In this document: positions 48,037 through 56,965 of the stretch, in pieces
How the letters are laid out: the number at the start of each line of letters is the position of its first letter
Position numbering within the stretch: the stretch's first letter is position 1
Assembly (NCBI GenBank): GCA_013100805.1
Contig: CP040000.1
Coordinates: 434,001 to 498,000, forward strand
Reading direction: 5' to 3'
Source: Candidatus Saccharibacteria bacterium oral taxon 488
GTDB lineage: Bacteria; Patescibacteriota; Saccharimonadia; Saccharimonadales; Saccharimonadaceae
DNA: 64,000 bases
Program-made: the position numbers and the translations under genes
Notes under the pieces: generated by a model
Databases searched by the model: none
The model's input: the letters and a program-made list of their open reading frames with translations, nothing else
Told to the model about the DNA's origin: nothing

Positions 48037-48588
48037 TTATATGTTTTCAGCTCCAGCAGCATAATCAATAAAAACAAACAGCCCAAGATCTTTGCCTATC
48101 AGTTTCTCGTACGATACTTCTCCACGTCTATCCATTGATCTTCTATTGCCATCCTGGTATGTCATGTCGATTATATCTGGTTCAAAATAATCACCCGTAA
48201 ATTGAGGAATATTCACTTCAAATCCATTATTTCTGGCTCTGGTAAAAGCCTGATCATCATTAGCTAATGGTAGCTCAAACATTATTTTACTTTCATGACC
48301 ACCCAAGATTCCAACGAGAAGAGGAACTGTACGGTTAGATGGATAAACTATATATACGTGAATTACAACATTACCGCTACCACTCGTAAAGTCCGCTATA
48401 CAAAATCGTCCCTCAATACGATCAACCTCACCTATATTGCTGTAACCAGAAATATCATCTCTTAGAAATATTACATCCTTTGAGAGCCAATAGATAGATG
48501 TTGATATGAGGTAGTTGGATTTATTATTTATAGCTTTTATGTCAAGTTTATTGTGACAATTTTTGATTATCGAGATGCTTAATTTCAT
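48037..48588 (-). CDS. Unknown 183-aa protein
   Basis: Begins MKLSISIIKNCHNKLDIKAI with AAGGGGAAAT upstream. The middle is beta-rich (GRFCIADFTSGSGNVVIHVY). No membrane segment and no known motif. The 5' part is more AT-rich than its neighbours. It is convergent with the oligoribonuclease gene. Confidence 0.5.
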   Translation of the reverse strand: MKLSISIIKNCHNKLDIKAINNKSNYLISTSIYWLSKDVIFLRDDISGYSNIGEVDRIEGRFCIADFTSGSGNVVIHVYIVYPSNRTVPLLVGILGGHESKIMFELPLANDDQAFTRARNNGFEVNIPQFTGDYFEPDIIDMTYQDGNRRSMDRRGEVSYEKLIGKDLGLFVFIDYAAGAENI

Positions 48589-48702
48589 ATTTCCCCTTAA
48601 TATATATTAACACCATAACGATGTTTTAGGTTAATGGACCCTTGCCCCACCCCAACAGAAAAGGAGTACTTTATGCGGTGCGGTAGATAATTTGTATTGT
48701 GT

Positions 48703-48708
48703 TATACT
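48703..48708 (+). promoter_or_regulatory. -10 box (TATACT) upstream of the gene at 48805
   Basis: TATACT with a possible leader of about 90 bases before the GTG. Nothing else is seen in 48589-48804. Confidence 0.35.
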
Positions 48709-48804
48709 AAAAGATACAAAACACTCTGCCCTCACAAAGAAAGGATTGTTTTATATACTCGAGTGTTGCATAATGGTTGTGTAATTAATCGAGGAGGAGG
48801 TGAT

Positions 48805-49044
48805 GTGAAAGAAGGTAGTCCAAAAGCAGGGGCTTTGTTTGATATCCATACACTAAAGTCAATTGAGGACATTGAGCCCGTGGATCGTCCTGCTGAAATG
48901 AGTAGGCTCGCAAAATTAATAGAGGAGGAGCTTGAGAAAGATCCGAGCATTCCTCGCGCTTTGGGTGAAGTCGCTTTTCGTGAGGGCGTTGATCGCGAGA
49001 CAATTTTACTAGGATATCGATACTCAACGCAAAAATCCGAGTAG
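48805..49044 (+). CDS. Unknown 79-aa acidic protein
   Basis: GTG start preceded by a strong AGGAGGAGG site at good spacing. The protein is helical and acidic (MSRLAKLIEEELEKDPSIPR). The shape resembles small regulatory or antitoxin-like proteins, but no motif is diagnostic. An upstream start would add 36 residues that do not look protein-like. Confidence 0.5.
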   Translation: MKEGSPKAGALFDIHTLKSIEDIEPVDRPAEMSRLAKLIEEELEKDPSIPRALGEVAFREGVDRETILLGYRYSTQKSE

Positions 49045-49149
49045 AGTATACTTCGTTATCGTTTATCCCATCCCCTTAAGTTTTAATAGCTACACGCTCA
49101 ATTATATGTGTTCTAGCCTGGCTGTCAGTGGCAACTACACAAATTATGC

Positions 49150-49155
49150 TATAAT
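49150..49155 (+). promoter_or_regulatory. Extended -10 promoter of typA
   Basis: TGC-TATAAT about 42 bases before the ATG. The leader contains a hairpin GGTCTG/CAGACC (49169-49189) and no clear Shine-Dalgarno sequence. Confidence 0.5.
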
Positions 49156-49197
49156 TAGTATTGAGGAAGGTCTGCGTTAACATCAGACCATATTTTT

Positions 49198-51021
49198 ATG
49201 AAGGACGCTAGCAAGATTCGAAATATTGCCATTATTGCCCACGTCGATCACGGCAAGACGACCATGGTTGATGGGCTGCTCAAACAGTCGCGCACATTCC
49301 GCGACAATCAGGCCGAGATGAGCCAAGAATTGATCATGGATTCGGGCGATCAGGAGCACGAACGCGGTATCACCATCACCGCCAAACAGACCTCGATTTT
49401 TTACGGTGATTATAAGATCAACATCATCGACACGCCGGGGCACGCCGATTTTTCGGGCGAGGTCGAGCGGACACTGCAGATGGCGGACGGTGTGCTGTTG
49501 ATCGTTGATGCACAGGAAGGGCCGATGCCACAGACCAAGTTTGTGCTGAGTAAGGCGCTGGAGTTGGGGCTGAAACCAGTAGTGGTGATTAATAAAATTG
49601 ATAAGCCAGCCAGGCGAATTGCCAAGGTTGAAGACGAGCTGAGCGATCTATTTTTGGAGTTAGCGACCGACGATGCTCAACTGCAATATCCGATTTATTA
49701 TGCTATCGGGCGCGACGGCAAAGCCTGGCGAGAGATTCCTACCGACCTTGATGAAGATGCTGATTTGACACCGATTTTTGAAGCGATTATCAACGACATC
49801 CCGGCGCCGAACGTCACGGCTGACGGCGGCTTCCAGATGCTAGTGACCAGTTTGCAGTACGACACCTTCCAGGGAAAATATGCCATTGGGCGAATCGCTC
49901 GCGGGTCGGTTAAGCGCGGCCTGGCGGTTAGTTTACTGAAGCATGGCGAAGTGTCAGGTTCAGCGCGAATTGAGAAAGTTTTTGGTTACCGCGGGCTGAA
50001 CCGCGAAGAGCTTGACGAAGCATTTGCTGGCGACATTGTGGCGCTGGTTGGCGTCAGTGAGGCGCACATTGGCGATACGATTGCTGATAAAGAACACCCC
50101 GAAGCCTTGCCGGCGATTGCCATTGAAGCGCCGACGCTGAGCATGTACCTCGGCCCGAATACCAGCCCGATGAAAGGGCGTGAGGGCGAGTTCACCACCT
50201 CGCGGCAAATTGGCGACCGGTTGCGGCGAGAATTGGAAACCAACGTGGCGCTGCGCGTCGAAGAAAACGGCATCGGCTTTACGGTGTCTGGCCGCGGTGA
50301 ACTACACCTCAGCGTCTTGATCGAGACCATGCGGCGCGAAGGCTTTGAGTTTGAAGTCGGCCGTCCGCAAGTGGTCACCATCACCGAGGACGGCGTTGAA
50401 AAAGAGCCAATTGAAGAACTGCAAATCGAAATTAGCAGCGAATTCATCGGCGCGATCAGCCAGGAGTTGGGTGCGCGCCACGCTGAAATGAAGTCGCAGG
50501 AAACCACCGCCAGCGGCGCTACCCGCATCACTTATGTGCTGCCGACCAGGGCGTTGATCGGCCTGCGAAACGTACTGTTGACCGCCACCAAAGGCACGGT
50601 GATCATGAATTCCCTGCCGTACGGCTATCAACCGCTGGGCGGCAAATTGCCAAAAACCCGCGGCGGCGTGCTCATCGCTTTTGAGGCCGGCACCACCACG
50701 CCGTATGCGCTGCAGGCAGCCGAGGCGCGCGGCGAACTCTTGGTCGGGCCGGGCACGGAAGTCTACGCTGGGATGATCGTCGGCATCTACAACCGCCAAG
50801 AAGACATCGAAATTAACGTTTGCAAGGCTAAACACCTAACCAACATGCGCTCCAAATCGTCCGATGGCACAGTGCAATTGACGCCATTTACGCAGTTTAG
50901 CCTGGAACAGTGCATCGATTTCATCGAGGACGACGAACTGCTGGAAGTGACGCCAAAGTCCTTGCGTCTACGCAAACGCTACCTCGACGCTAATGAGCGA
51001 AAGCGCGCCGCCAAACGGTAG
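49198..51021 (+). CDS. typA: Ribosome-associated GTPase TypA/BipA
   Basis: 607 aa. GTPase motifs AHVDHGKTTMVDGLL, RGITITAKQ, DTPGHADFSGEV and INKIDKPARR are all canonical. Domains II, III and the TypA-specific C-terminal domain (PTRALIGLRNVLLTATKGT, MIVGIYNRQEDIEINVCKAK) follow. It binds ribosomes and assists large-subunit assembly under stress. This NKID contrasts with NKIN in the EF-G of the same genome. Confidence 0.97.
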   Translation: MKDASKIRNIAIIAHVDHGKTTMVDGLLKQSRTFRDNQAEMSQELIMDSGDQEHERGITITAKQTSIFYGDYKINIIDTPGHADFSGEVERTLQMADGVLLIVDAQEGPMPQTKFVLSKALELGLKPVVVINKIDKPARRIAKVEDELSDLFLELATDDAQLQYPIYYAIGRDGKAWREIPTDLDEDADLTPIFEAIINDIPAPNVTADGGFQMLVTSLQYDTFQGKYAIGRIARGSVKRGLAVSLLKHGEVSGSARIEKVFGYRGLNREELDEAFAGDIVALVGVSEAHIGDTIADKEHPEALPAIAIEAPTLSMYLGPNTSPMKGREGEFTTSRQIGDRLRRELETNVALRVEENGIGFTVSGRGELHLSVLIETMRREGFEFEVGRPQVVTITEDGVEKEPIEELQIEISSEFIGAISQELGARHAEMKSQETTASGATRITYVLPTRALIGLRNVLLTATKGTVIMNSLPYGYQPLGGKLPKTRGGVLIAFEAGTTTPYALQAAEARGELLVGPGTEVYAGMIVGIYNRQEDIEINVCKAKHLTNMRSKSSDGTVQLTPFTQFSLEQCIDFIEDDELLEVTPKSLRLRKRYLDANERKRAAKR

Positions 51022-51100
51022 ACCCCACCCCGACAAAATCCCGATTGACAAAATACATAAGAAACTTAACGTTACTATAGATTATCCCACGGTAACACGC

Positions 51101-51106
51101 TATACT
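51101..51106 (+). promoter_or_regulatory. -10 box (TATACT) of the trehalase gene, leaderless type
   Basis: TATACT seven bases before the ATG. Confidence 0.45.
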
Positions 51107-51113
51107 TAACCAT

Positions 51114-52712
51114 ATGCTTCCCAAAAAAACCACAACAATTATCAAGCGCACGTTAGCACGCACCGCCCAGCGCATCACACCGATCGACCGTAAAGATCCC
51201 GACGAAAAGCTCGGGCAGTTGTTTCATGAAGTGCAGTCACACCGCGTGTTTGCCGATGGTAAAACTTTCGTCGATCTCGTACCGCGAAAGCGAGCCACCC
51301 GCATCCTCCAGGAGTATCGCCTGGCCCGACGTGATCCCAACTTTCGGCTGGATGAATTTGTGAAGCTACATTTTTATGAATTTGAATCGCCGGTCAAAAA
51401 GGTGAGCTTTGTCCAGGCAGACTCTGCCAGACAGCACGTCACCAATCTCTGGCCGCTGCTCATCCGCCGCGCCCACAAGTCGAAAGGTTCGCTAATCGCC
51501 CTGCCGCACGACTATGTGGTGCCGGGTGGTCGGTTTGCCGAGCAATTTTATTGGGACACGTATTTTATCATGCTGGGCCTGGCGGTGGACAGCAAGTGGA
51601 AGCTGATCGACGGCATGATGAAAAATTATGTGTACATGATTCAGCGCTTTGGTTTCATCCCGACCGCCAATCGGACGTACTTCCTCAGTCGCAGCCAGCC
51701 GCCGTTTTTCGCAGCGATGGTCAAGCTCCTCGCCAGCAAACCCGGCCGGCGCGCCCCGAGCTTGACCTATCTCGAGTATTTCCCCTCGCTGCTGGCCGAA
51801 TACAAATTCTGGATGAAAGGCCAACGCAAGCTTTCGAGTATCGACTTTATGGCTACCAACCGCGTGGTAGCCATGCCTGATGGCCAGGTGCTCAATCGCT
51901 ACTACGACGACAAGGCCACGCCACGCCCGGAAAGTCGCCGCGAAGACATCGAAACCGCGAGGAATAGCCGCTCCGCCAACAAGGCCAAGGTCTACCTCGA
52001 CCTGCGGGCTGGGGCTGAGAGCGGTTGGGATTTCAGCTCGCGCTGGTTTAGTGATCCGCACGACATTGAAACGATTCAAACGACTGACCTCGTGCCGATT
52101 GATCTGAATTGTTTATTGTACGAACTAGAGATGACGATCGCCCATTGTTACGGTGTACTGCGTCAGGCGCCGCTCAAGAAACGCTTCATCCGCCTGGCTG
52201 AGCGCCGCGCCGAGAGCATCCGCCAGCACTGTTGGAATGAAACCGACGGCTTTTTCTATGATTATAATTTCCGCACCGGTCATCAGACGAGCCACGCCAC
52301 ACTGGCCGGCGTCTTCCCGCTGTACAGCGGTATCGCCACCAAAAAACAAGCCAAGCACGTGGCCGAGAAATTAGAACGCGAGTTCTTACGCGACGGCGGA
52401 CTACGCACGACGCTGGTTGACAATGGTCAGCAATGGGACGCGCCGAATGGCTGGGCGCCGCTACAATGGGTGGCGGTTTGCGGTTTGAAGCGGTATGGGC
52501 TGGATGAGCTAGCAGAGGAAATTAGAAAGCGCTGGCTGGCTTCGACCGAGCGCATCTTTGCCGATCAGGGCAAGATGATCGAAAAATATGACGTTGATAG
52601 CGAGTCACGCATTGGCGGCGGTGGTGAATATCCGTTGCAAGACGGCTTTGGCTGGACCAACGGCGTGTACGCGGCGCTGTATGATCGGTTTGATGAGCGC
52701 TGCCCGAGATAA
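51114..52712 (+). CDS. Trehalase (GH37), cytoplasmic
   Basis: 532 aa. The GH37 signature PGGRFAEQFYWDTYF is at residues 137-151 and the second signature QWDAPNGWAPLQW near residue 442. ESGWDFSSRWF contains the catalytic Asp context. There is no signal peptide, so it should act in the cytoplasm on imported or host-derived trehalose, giving two glucose molecules. The N-terminal 25 residues are basic. The opposite strand carries rarA immediately downstream. Confidence 0.92.
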   Translation: MLPKKTTTIIKRTLARTAQRITPIDRKDPDEKLGQLFHEVQSHRVFADGKTFVDLVPRKRATRILQEYRLARRDPNFRLDEFVKLHFYEFESPVKKVSFVQADSARQHVTNLWPLLIRRAHKSKGSLIALPHDYVVPGGRFAEQFYWDTYFIMLGLAVDSKWKLIDGMMKNYVYMIQRFGFIPTANRTYFLSRSQPPFFAAMVKLLASKPGRRAPSLTYLEYFPSLLAEYKFWMKGQRKLSSIDFMATNRVVAMPDGQVLNRYYDDKATPRPESRREDIETARNSRSANKAKVYLDLRAGAESGWDFSSRWFSDPHDIETIQTTDLVPIDLNCLLYELEMTIAHCYGVLRQAPLKKRFIRLAERRAESIRQHCWNETDGFFYDYNFRTGHQTSHATLAGVFPLYSGIATKKQAKHVAEKLEREFLRDGGLRTTLVDNGQQWDAPNGWAPLQWVAVCGLKRYGLDELAEEIRKRWLASTERIFADQGKMIEKYDVDSESRIGGGGEYPLQDGFGWTNGVYAALYDRFDERCPR

Positions 52713-52713
52713 T

Positions 52714-53889
52714 CTAACGTTTCGGTGGACGCGGGATGTCCTCTGGCAAAAATCCTTTTTCATGCTGAAAGCCAGCTTGCCATTTGTAATCTTTACTATA
52801 GCCCAGATCTTTCATCAGCTTGGTGGCGGCATTACGAAGATGAAGCGGCACTGGCGAGTTCGGGTACTTGTGTGCCAGAGCGAAAGCCTCATTCATCAAA
52901 TCAGTAATCTCGCGTGACTTCTGGCTGCGCGCCAGAGCAATGGCGCAGTGGAATAAATTATATTTGGCCTCAGGTAGCCCAACGCGCTCCACCGCTTCAA
53001 AGGTAGCGACTGCCAGGCTCAGCGCGCCGTTACCCGCCAACCCAATGTCTTCTGACGCAAAGATGACCATCCGCCGAGCGATGAACTTCGGGTCTTCACC
53101 GGCCTCAATCATGCGCGCCAAATAATATGCCGCAGCCGTCGCGTCGCTGCCGCGCAGTGATTTGATGAACGCTGAGATGACGTCATAATGCACATCGCCC
53201 TTTTTATCATAGCCAGGCAGCCGCCGCTGAGCCGCGGCCTTGACGACCTCTGGCGTGACTTTCTCACCAAAGCTCAGCGCCAATTCCAAATTGCCCAGCG
53301 CCACCCGCGCGTCACCGTCCGCTAATTCTGCAAGATAATCCAGCGCTTTGGGCGACACCCGCTTGGTTTGTTTCAAAGTCTTCAGCGCTCGCTTCAGCAC
53401 CAATATAATTTCATCTTTGGTCAGTTGCTGCAGCACCAGCACCCGCGTCCGGCTGAGCAGCGGCGTGATCACCTCAAAGCTCGGGTTCTCAGTGGTCGCG
53501 CCAATCAAAGTAATCAGCCCGCTCTCGACGTGCGGCAAGAACGCATCTTGCTGCGCTTTATTGAAACGATGGATCTCATCAACAAACAAAATCGTCCGTA
53601 GCCCCAAATTCCAGTTCTGCCGAGCGTGCTCAATAACTCGTTCGACATCTTTCTTGCCACTAGTCACCGCTGACAGCTCAATAAATTCGGCATTAACTTC
53701 GCGGGCGATAATCCACGCCAACGTCGTCTTGCCCGTCCCTGGCGGCCCCCACAAAATCAAACTGACTGGCTCAGCACGCCTCACAATTTGCCGCAGCAAC
53801 TCGCCCTCGCCCAGCAAATGACTTTGCCCGATTACTTCATCCAGGGTTTGCGGCCGCACCTGCTCGGCCAGGGGTTGTCGCGCATCCAT
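52714..53889 (-). CDS. rarA: Replication-associated recombination protein RarA (MgsA), AAA ATPase
   Basis: 391 aa from the ATG at 53889, which overlaps the upstream stop (TAATG). Walker A WGPPGTGKTT, Walker B LFVDEIHRFNKAQQDAF, sensor 1 IGATTENPSFEV, and the family tail with DYKWQAGFQHEKGFLPEDI. It acts at stalled replication forks. Convergent with the trehalase gene, with a one-base gap. Confidence 0.95.
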   Translation of the reverse strand: MDARQPLAEQVRPQTLDEVIGQSHLLGEGELLRQIVRRAEPVSLILWGPPGTGKTTLAWIIAREVNAEFIELSAVTSGKKDVERVIEHARQNWNLGLRTILFVDEIHRFNKAQQDAFLPHVESGLITLIGATTENPSFEVITPLLSRTRVLVLQQLTKDEIILVLKRALKTLKQTKRVSPKALDYLAELADGDARVALGNLELALSFGEKVTPEVVKAAAQRRLPGYDKKGDVHYDVISAFIKSLRGSDATAAAYYLARMIEAGEDPKFIARRMVIFASEDIGLAGNGALSLAVATFEAVERVGLPEAKYNLFHCAIALARSQKSREITDLMNEAFALAHKYPNSPVPLHLRNAATKLMKDLGYSKDYKWQAGFQHEKGFLPEDIPRPPKR

Positions 53890-54731
53890 TACCACCAATT
53901 ATCCCCTCGCGGACGATACTGCGAAAAGTGTGAAAAACAATCAGCCGGTCGCCGCCCGAGCGGTTTTGTCTGCAGACGTAACCCTCGATCAATCTGCTGA
54001 GCGCTTCCGCAGACTGCCGCAAACTCCGGCGACGCCACGTACTCTCGCCACGTCATCCCATCCAGCGGCACATACTGCTCCAGCATATTCAGCGTCGTTT
54101 GATGTATGCTGTCTGCTCCCGCGTGACCAGCCTCGCGACGAGACCGGCGCCGCCCGGCCGCCGTCATTTCCGGCGGCAACGCGCAGCCAGCCCAGTGTAG
54201 AACCTGCGCCGCTGCTCTATTGACGAGACCAGAGCCGCCAGAGCAGTGACTAGTCAGTCGCACAAGTGCCGCGTGACGTTCCGCCTCGTCAGTAGTCAGC
54301 GGTACGGCTGATGTACGACCAGTCTTAACCGCCATCTCATATGCCAATCGCTTTTGGTCGAGCTCCCCGAACAGCTCATCTAACCACCTGCTGCTATCTT
54401 TGATACTACCAACCAGTGGCGGCAGATTGTCGATTGCCTCCCTAAGGAACTCAGGCTCACGCTCGCTATACTCGCGCAGTCGGACAGCCTGAGATATCCG
54501 CCACAACCCCCCTATTGCCACCGCCGTGCCACTAAAAATTATCGCCTGCTGGCCGACTTCTGGCAAAACATTATGCCACGCCTCGCTCGGCAGAGCTATC
54601 AGCATACCAGCAACCACACCAATAGTACCGCCGACCTCACGCTTATCATACTCAGCTACCGGGTCGCTACCGCCAATGACCTCAGGCGTCAGCGATCTAT
54701 TAAGCCTCTTATTCCTGTTGTCCGCCATCAT
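53889..54731 (-). CDS. Unknown membrane-associated protein, 280 aa
   Basis: Two hydrophobic segments lie near residues 36-55 (GTIGVVAGMLIALPSEAW) and 65-82 (AIIFSGTAVAIGGLWRI), followed by a soluble helical domain. The C-terminal part has several Cys and Trp residues. Three ATG codons in a row sit behind a TATAAT; the second (54731), six bases from the box, is chosen. It overlaps rarA, so the two are co-expressed. No family recognised. Confidence 0.6.
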   Translation of the reverse strand: MMADNRNKRLNRSLTPEVIGGSDPVAEYDKREVGGTIGVVAGMLIALPSEAWHNVLPEVGQQAIIFSGTAVAIGGLWRISQAVRLREYSEREPEFLREAIDNLPPLVGSIKDSSRWLDELFGELDQKRLAYEMAVKTGRTSAVPLTTDEAERHAALVRLTSHCSGGSGLVNRAAAQVLHWAGCALPPEMTAAGRRRSRREAGHAGADSIHQTTLNMLEQYVPLDGMTWREYVASPEFAAVCGSAQQIDRGLRLQTKPLGRRPADCFSHFSQYRPRGDNWW

Positions 54732-54737
54732 CATTTT

Positions 54738-54743
54738 ATTATA
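54738..54743 (-). promoter_or_regulatory. -10 box (TATAAT) of the 280-aa gene and rarA
   Basis: Perfect TATAAT on the minus strand, 3, 6 and 9 bases before three consecutive ATG codons. Divergent to ddl. Confidence 0.5.
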
Positions 54744-54780
54744 TCACGCCATAAATTCGCCCCGCCAAGGCACGATGCGC

Positions 54781-54786
54781 TATACT
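54781..54786 (+). promoter_or_regulatory. -10 box (TATACT) of ddl, leaderless type
   Basis: TATACT six bases before the ATG at 54793. Confidence 0.45.
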
Positions 54787-54792
54787 AGGATA

Positions 54793-55827
54793 ATGGATAG
54801 GTTACGCGTTCTCCTCATATTTGGCGGCGAGTCATCCGAGCACGAGGTCTCGATCAATTCCGCTACTAATGTGCTAGCGGCGCTGGACACAGCACGCTAC
54901 GACATCAAACTATGCTACATCGACCGTGCTGGTCAGTGGCGGCTCGTCGAGACGATCGAGGCACGCAATCAGCCGAGCCCACGCCTAACGCCACAGCTCG
55001 GCCAGCGCTCACTGCTCATCGACGGCGTTGACCCGCTGCCGATTGACGTGATAATTCCGGTGCTTCATGGCAAAAATGGCGAGGACGGCAGCGTACAGGG
55101 TCTGGCGCAGCTACTTCATATTCCCCATGTCGGCCCGAGTCTCCTTTCGGCGGCTGTCACCATGGACAAAGACATGACCAAGCGGCTGGCGCTCGGCGCT
55201 CACGTTCCGGTTGTGCCGTGGCGAACGCTAGTAAGTGATGCGCCGCGACCGACCTTCGCCGAGATGGCTAGTGAGCTTGGTACGCCTGTTTTCATCAAGC
55301 CATCCCGCGCTGGCTCGTCCGTCGGTGTCAGCAAAGTCCACTCGGCCAAAGCATTCACCACCGCGCTTGACGAAGCCTTTCGCCACGACAACACCGTGTT
55401 GATTGAACAAGCGATCACCGCCCGCGAGATTGAGCTGGCCGTCCTCGGCCGCGGTACATCCACCCGCGTCAGTATGCCTGGTGAGATTCTTCCTGGCGAA
55501 GAGTTTTATAGCTACGACGATAAGTACAGCGCCTCCAGCACTTCGCGCGTCGTTATCCCCGCGGAGGTTGACGAGTCAATGGCGACAGAACTGCAGCGCC
55601 TCGCGCTGGCCACCTACCACGCGACCGGTGGACACGGCATGGCGCGAGTTGACTTTTTCCTTGATCCGACGGGCCAGATTTTTCTCAACGAGATTAATAG
55701 TATCCCTGGCTTTACCAACATCAGTATGTATCCAAAGCTCTGGGAAGCTTCGGGTCTCAGTCCACGGGCGCTAGTTGACGAGTTGATCGAGGAGGCGCTT
55801 GCCAGCCATTCTATACGTGGCGTATAA
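54793..55827 (+). CDS. ddl: D-alanine--D-alanine ligase
   Basis: 344 aa from MDRLRVLLIFGGESSEHEVS, the conserved Ddl start; a longer frame opens inside the divergent gene and is rejected. ATP-grasp motifs: VFIKPSRAGSSVGVSKV, GEEFYSYDDKY and ARVDFFLDPTGQIFLNEINS, then GFTNISMYPKLWEASG. It makes the D-Ala-D-Ala dipeptide for peptidoglycan, so the organism keeps its own wall synthesis step. Confidence 0.96.
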   Translation: MDRLRVLLIFGGESSEHEVSINSATNVLAALDTARYDIKLCYIDRAGQWRLVETIEARNQPSPRLTPQLGQRSLLIDGVDPLPIDVIIPVLHGKNGEDGSVQGLAQLLHIPHVGPSLLSAAVTMDKDMTKRLALGAHVPVVPWRTLVSDAPRPTFAEMASELGTPVFIKPSRAGSSVGVSKVHSAKAFTTALDEAFRHDNTVLIEQAITAREIELAVLGRGTSTRVSMPGEILPGEEFYSYDDKYSASSTSRVVIPAEVDESMATELQRLALATYHATGGHGMARVDFFLDPTGQIFLNEINSIPGFTNISMYPKLWEASGLSPRALVDELIEEALASHSIRGV

Positions 55828-55828
55828 T
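55799..55828 (+). promoter_or_regulatory. Promoter inside the 3' end of ddl for the SPFH gene
   Basis: TTGCCA, 18 bases, TATAAT; the -10 overlaps the ddl stop codon. A good AGGAGG follows before the ATG at 55851. Confidence 0.6.
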
Positions 55829-55850
55829 CTCCTTATAAATAGGAGGTCAT

Positions 55851-56594
55851 ATGGAAATAGCAGCAGTAATTTTAATCATCGTACTGATGTTTGTGCTGAG
55901 CGGTATCAAGGTAGTCAATCAATACCAGCGCGGTGTAGTACTGACGCTGGGTAAGTTTACTGGCGTGCGCGAGCCGGGTCTAAGGGTGGTAGTGCCGATT
56001 TTTCAGACGATGATGATGGTCGACGTGCGTTCCACGCCAATTGACGTGCCGAAACAAGAGGTCATCACCAAGGATAATGTCACTGTCGGCGTTGACGCGG
56101 TGGTCTATTTCAGAGTGATTAACGCACCAAAAGCGGTGCTAGAAACGACCAATTATATTTATGCCACCAGCCAGTTTGCCCAAGCTGCTCTGCGCGACGT
56201 CACCGGTAACGTCGACATGGACGACCTCTTGGCCAAGCGCGAGGAGATTTCGCAGCAGATTAAGGAAATTGTCGATGCCGAGACGGACAAATGGGGCATC
56301 GACGTCGAGAATGTTAAGATCCAGAACATCGAACTGCCTGGTGACATGAAGCGTGCCATGGCCAAGCAAGCCGAAGCCGAGCGCGAGCGCCGCGCCAACA
56401 TCATCAACGCCGACGGCGAAAAAGCTGCCGCCGAAACGCTGGCTCAAGCTGCCGAGATTCTGGCGAAAACCCAAGGTGCAATTAATCTGCGTACCCTGAA
56501 TACCCTGGAACGCATCTCCACCGAGCCATCACAAAAGACAATGATGCTCTTCCCGATTGAGCTGATCGATGCCATTCGCGGGAATAAAAAGTAA
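55851..56594 (+). CDS. SPFH (stomatin/band 7) membrane protein
   Basis: 247 aa. One N-terminal membrane helix (residues 4-20), then the band-7 domain: VNQYQRGVVLTLGKFTGVRE, DVRSTPIDVPKQEVITKDNV and ALRDVTGNVDMDDLLAKREE. A coiled-coil segment (AEAERERRANIINADGEKAA) follows, as in slipin-type stomatins. These proteins form membrane rings. It has AGGAGG upstream and is followed closely by the DUF4342-like gene. No NfeD partner is adjacent. Confidence 0.92.
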   Translation: MEIAAVILIIVLMFVLSGIKVVNQYQRGVVLTLGKFTGVREPGLRVVVPIFQTMMMVDVRSTPIDVPKQEVITKDNVTVGVDAVVYFRVINAPKAVLETTNYIYATSQFAQAALRDVTGNVDMDDLLAKREEISQQIKEIVDAETDKWGIDVENVKIQNIELPGDMKRAMAKQAEAERERRANIINADGEKAAAETLAQAAEILAKTQGAINLRTLNTLERISTEPSQKTMMLFPIELIDAIRGNKK

Positions 56595-56603
56595 GGAGTA
56601 ACC

Positions 56604-56852
56604 ATGAGCGAACAAAACCGCACCGAAGAATTTAGCGTTAACGGCGATCAAGTTGTCGAGAAGGTCAAGCAGCTTATCAAAGAAGGCAACGTCCGCCGCG
56701 TTATCATCAAGAACGAAAAAGGCGAAAGCATCATGGAATTCCCCATCACTGCCGGCGTGGTTGGCGCCTTGCTACTACCAACCCTGGCAGCACTCGGCGC
56801 GGCGGTGGCGTTGATGGCGCAGTGCACAATTGCGGTGGAGCGACGGGATTAA
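56604..56852 (+). CDS. DUF4342-like small membrane protein, 82 aa
   Basis: The N-terminal half EFSVNGDQVVEKVKQLIKEG and NVRRVIIKNEKGESIMEFP is a DUF4342-like soluble domain, followed by a membrane helix (GVVGALLLPTLAALGAAVAL). Nine bases after the SPFH gene with AAGGAG upstream, so it is probably in one operon and may act at the same membrane site. Confidence 0.8.
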   Translation: MSEQNRTEEFSVNGDQVVEKVKQLIKEGNVRRVIIKNEKGESIMEFPITAGVVGALLLPTLAALGAAVALMAQCTIAVERRD

Positions 56853-56870
56853 CTTGATTATTTATCAACT

Positions 56871-56937
56871 TGGTGGCAATATACACCAAAGCTCGAACCT
56901 ATTTCGAGCGTAAAAGCTGAGCCGTGTAGGCTTAGCC
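56871..56937. repeat. Left copy of the 67-bp inverted repeat
   Basis: Reverse complement of 61611-61677 with 64 of 67 positions identical. Mismatches are at repeat positions 11, 15 and 53, counted from the inner edge. It contains a hairpin CTCGAA/TTCGAG. Confidence 0.93.
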
Positions 56938-56965
56938 GCCATACACTTACACAAGAAGGGTGTTC

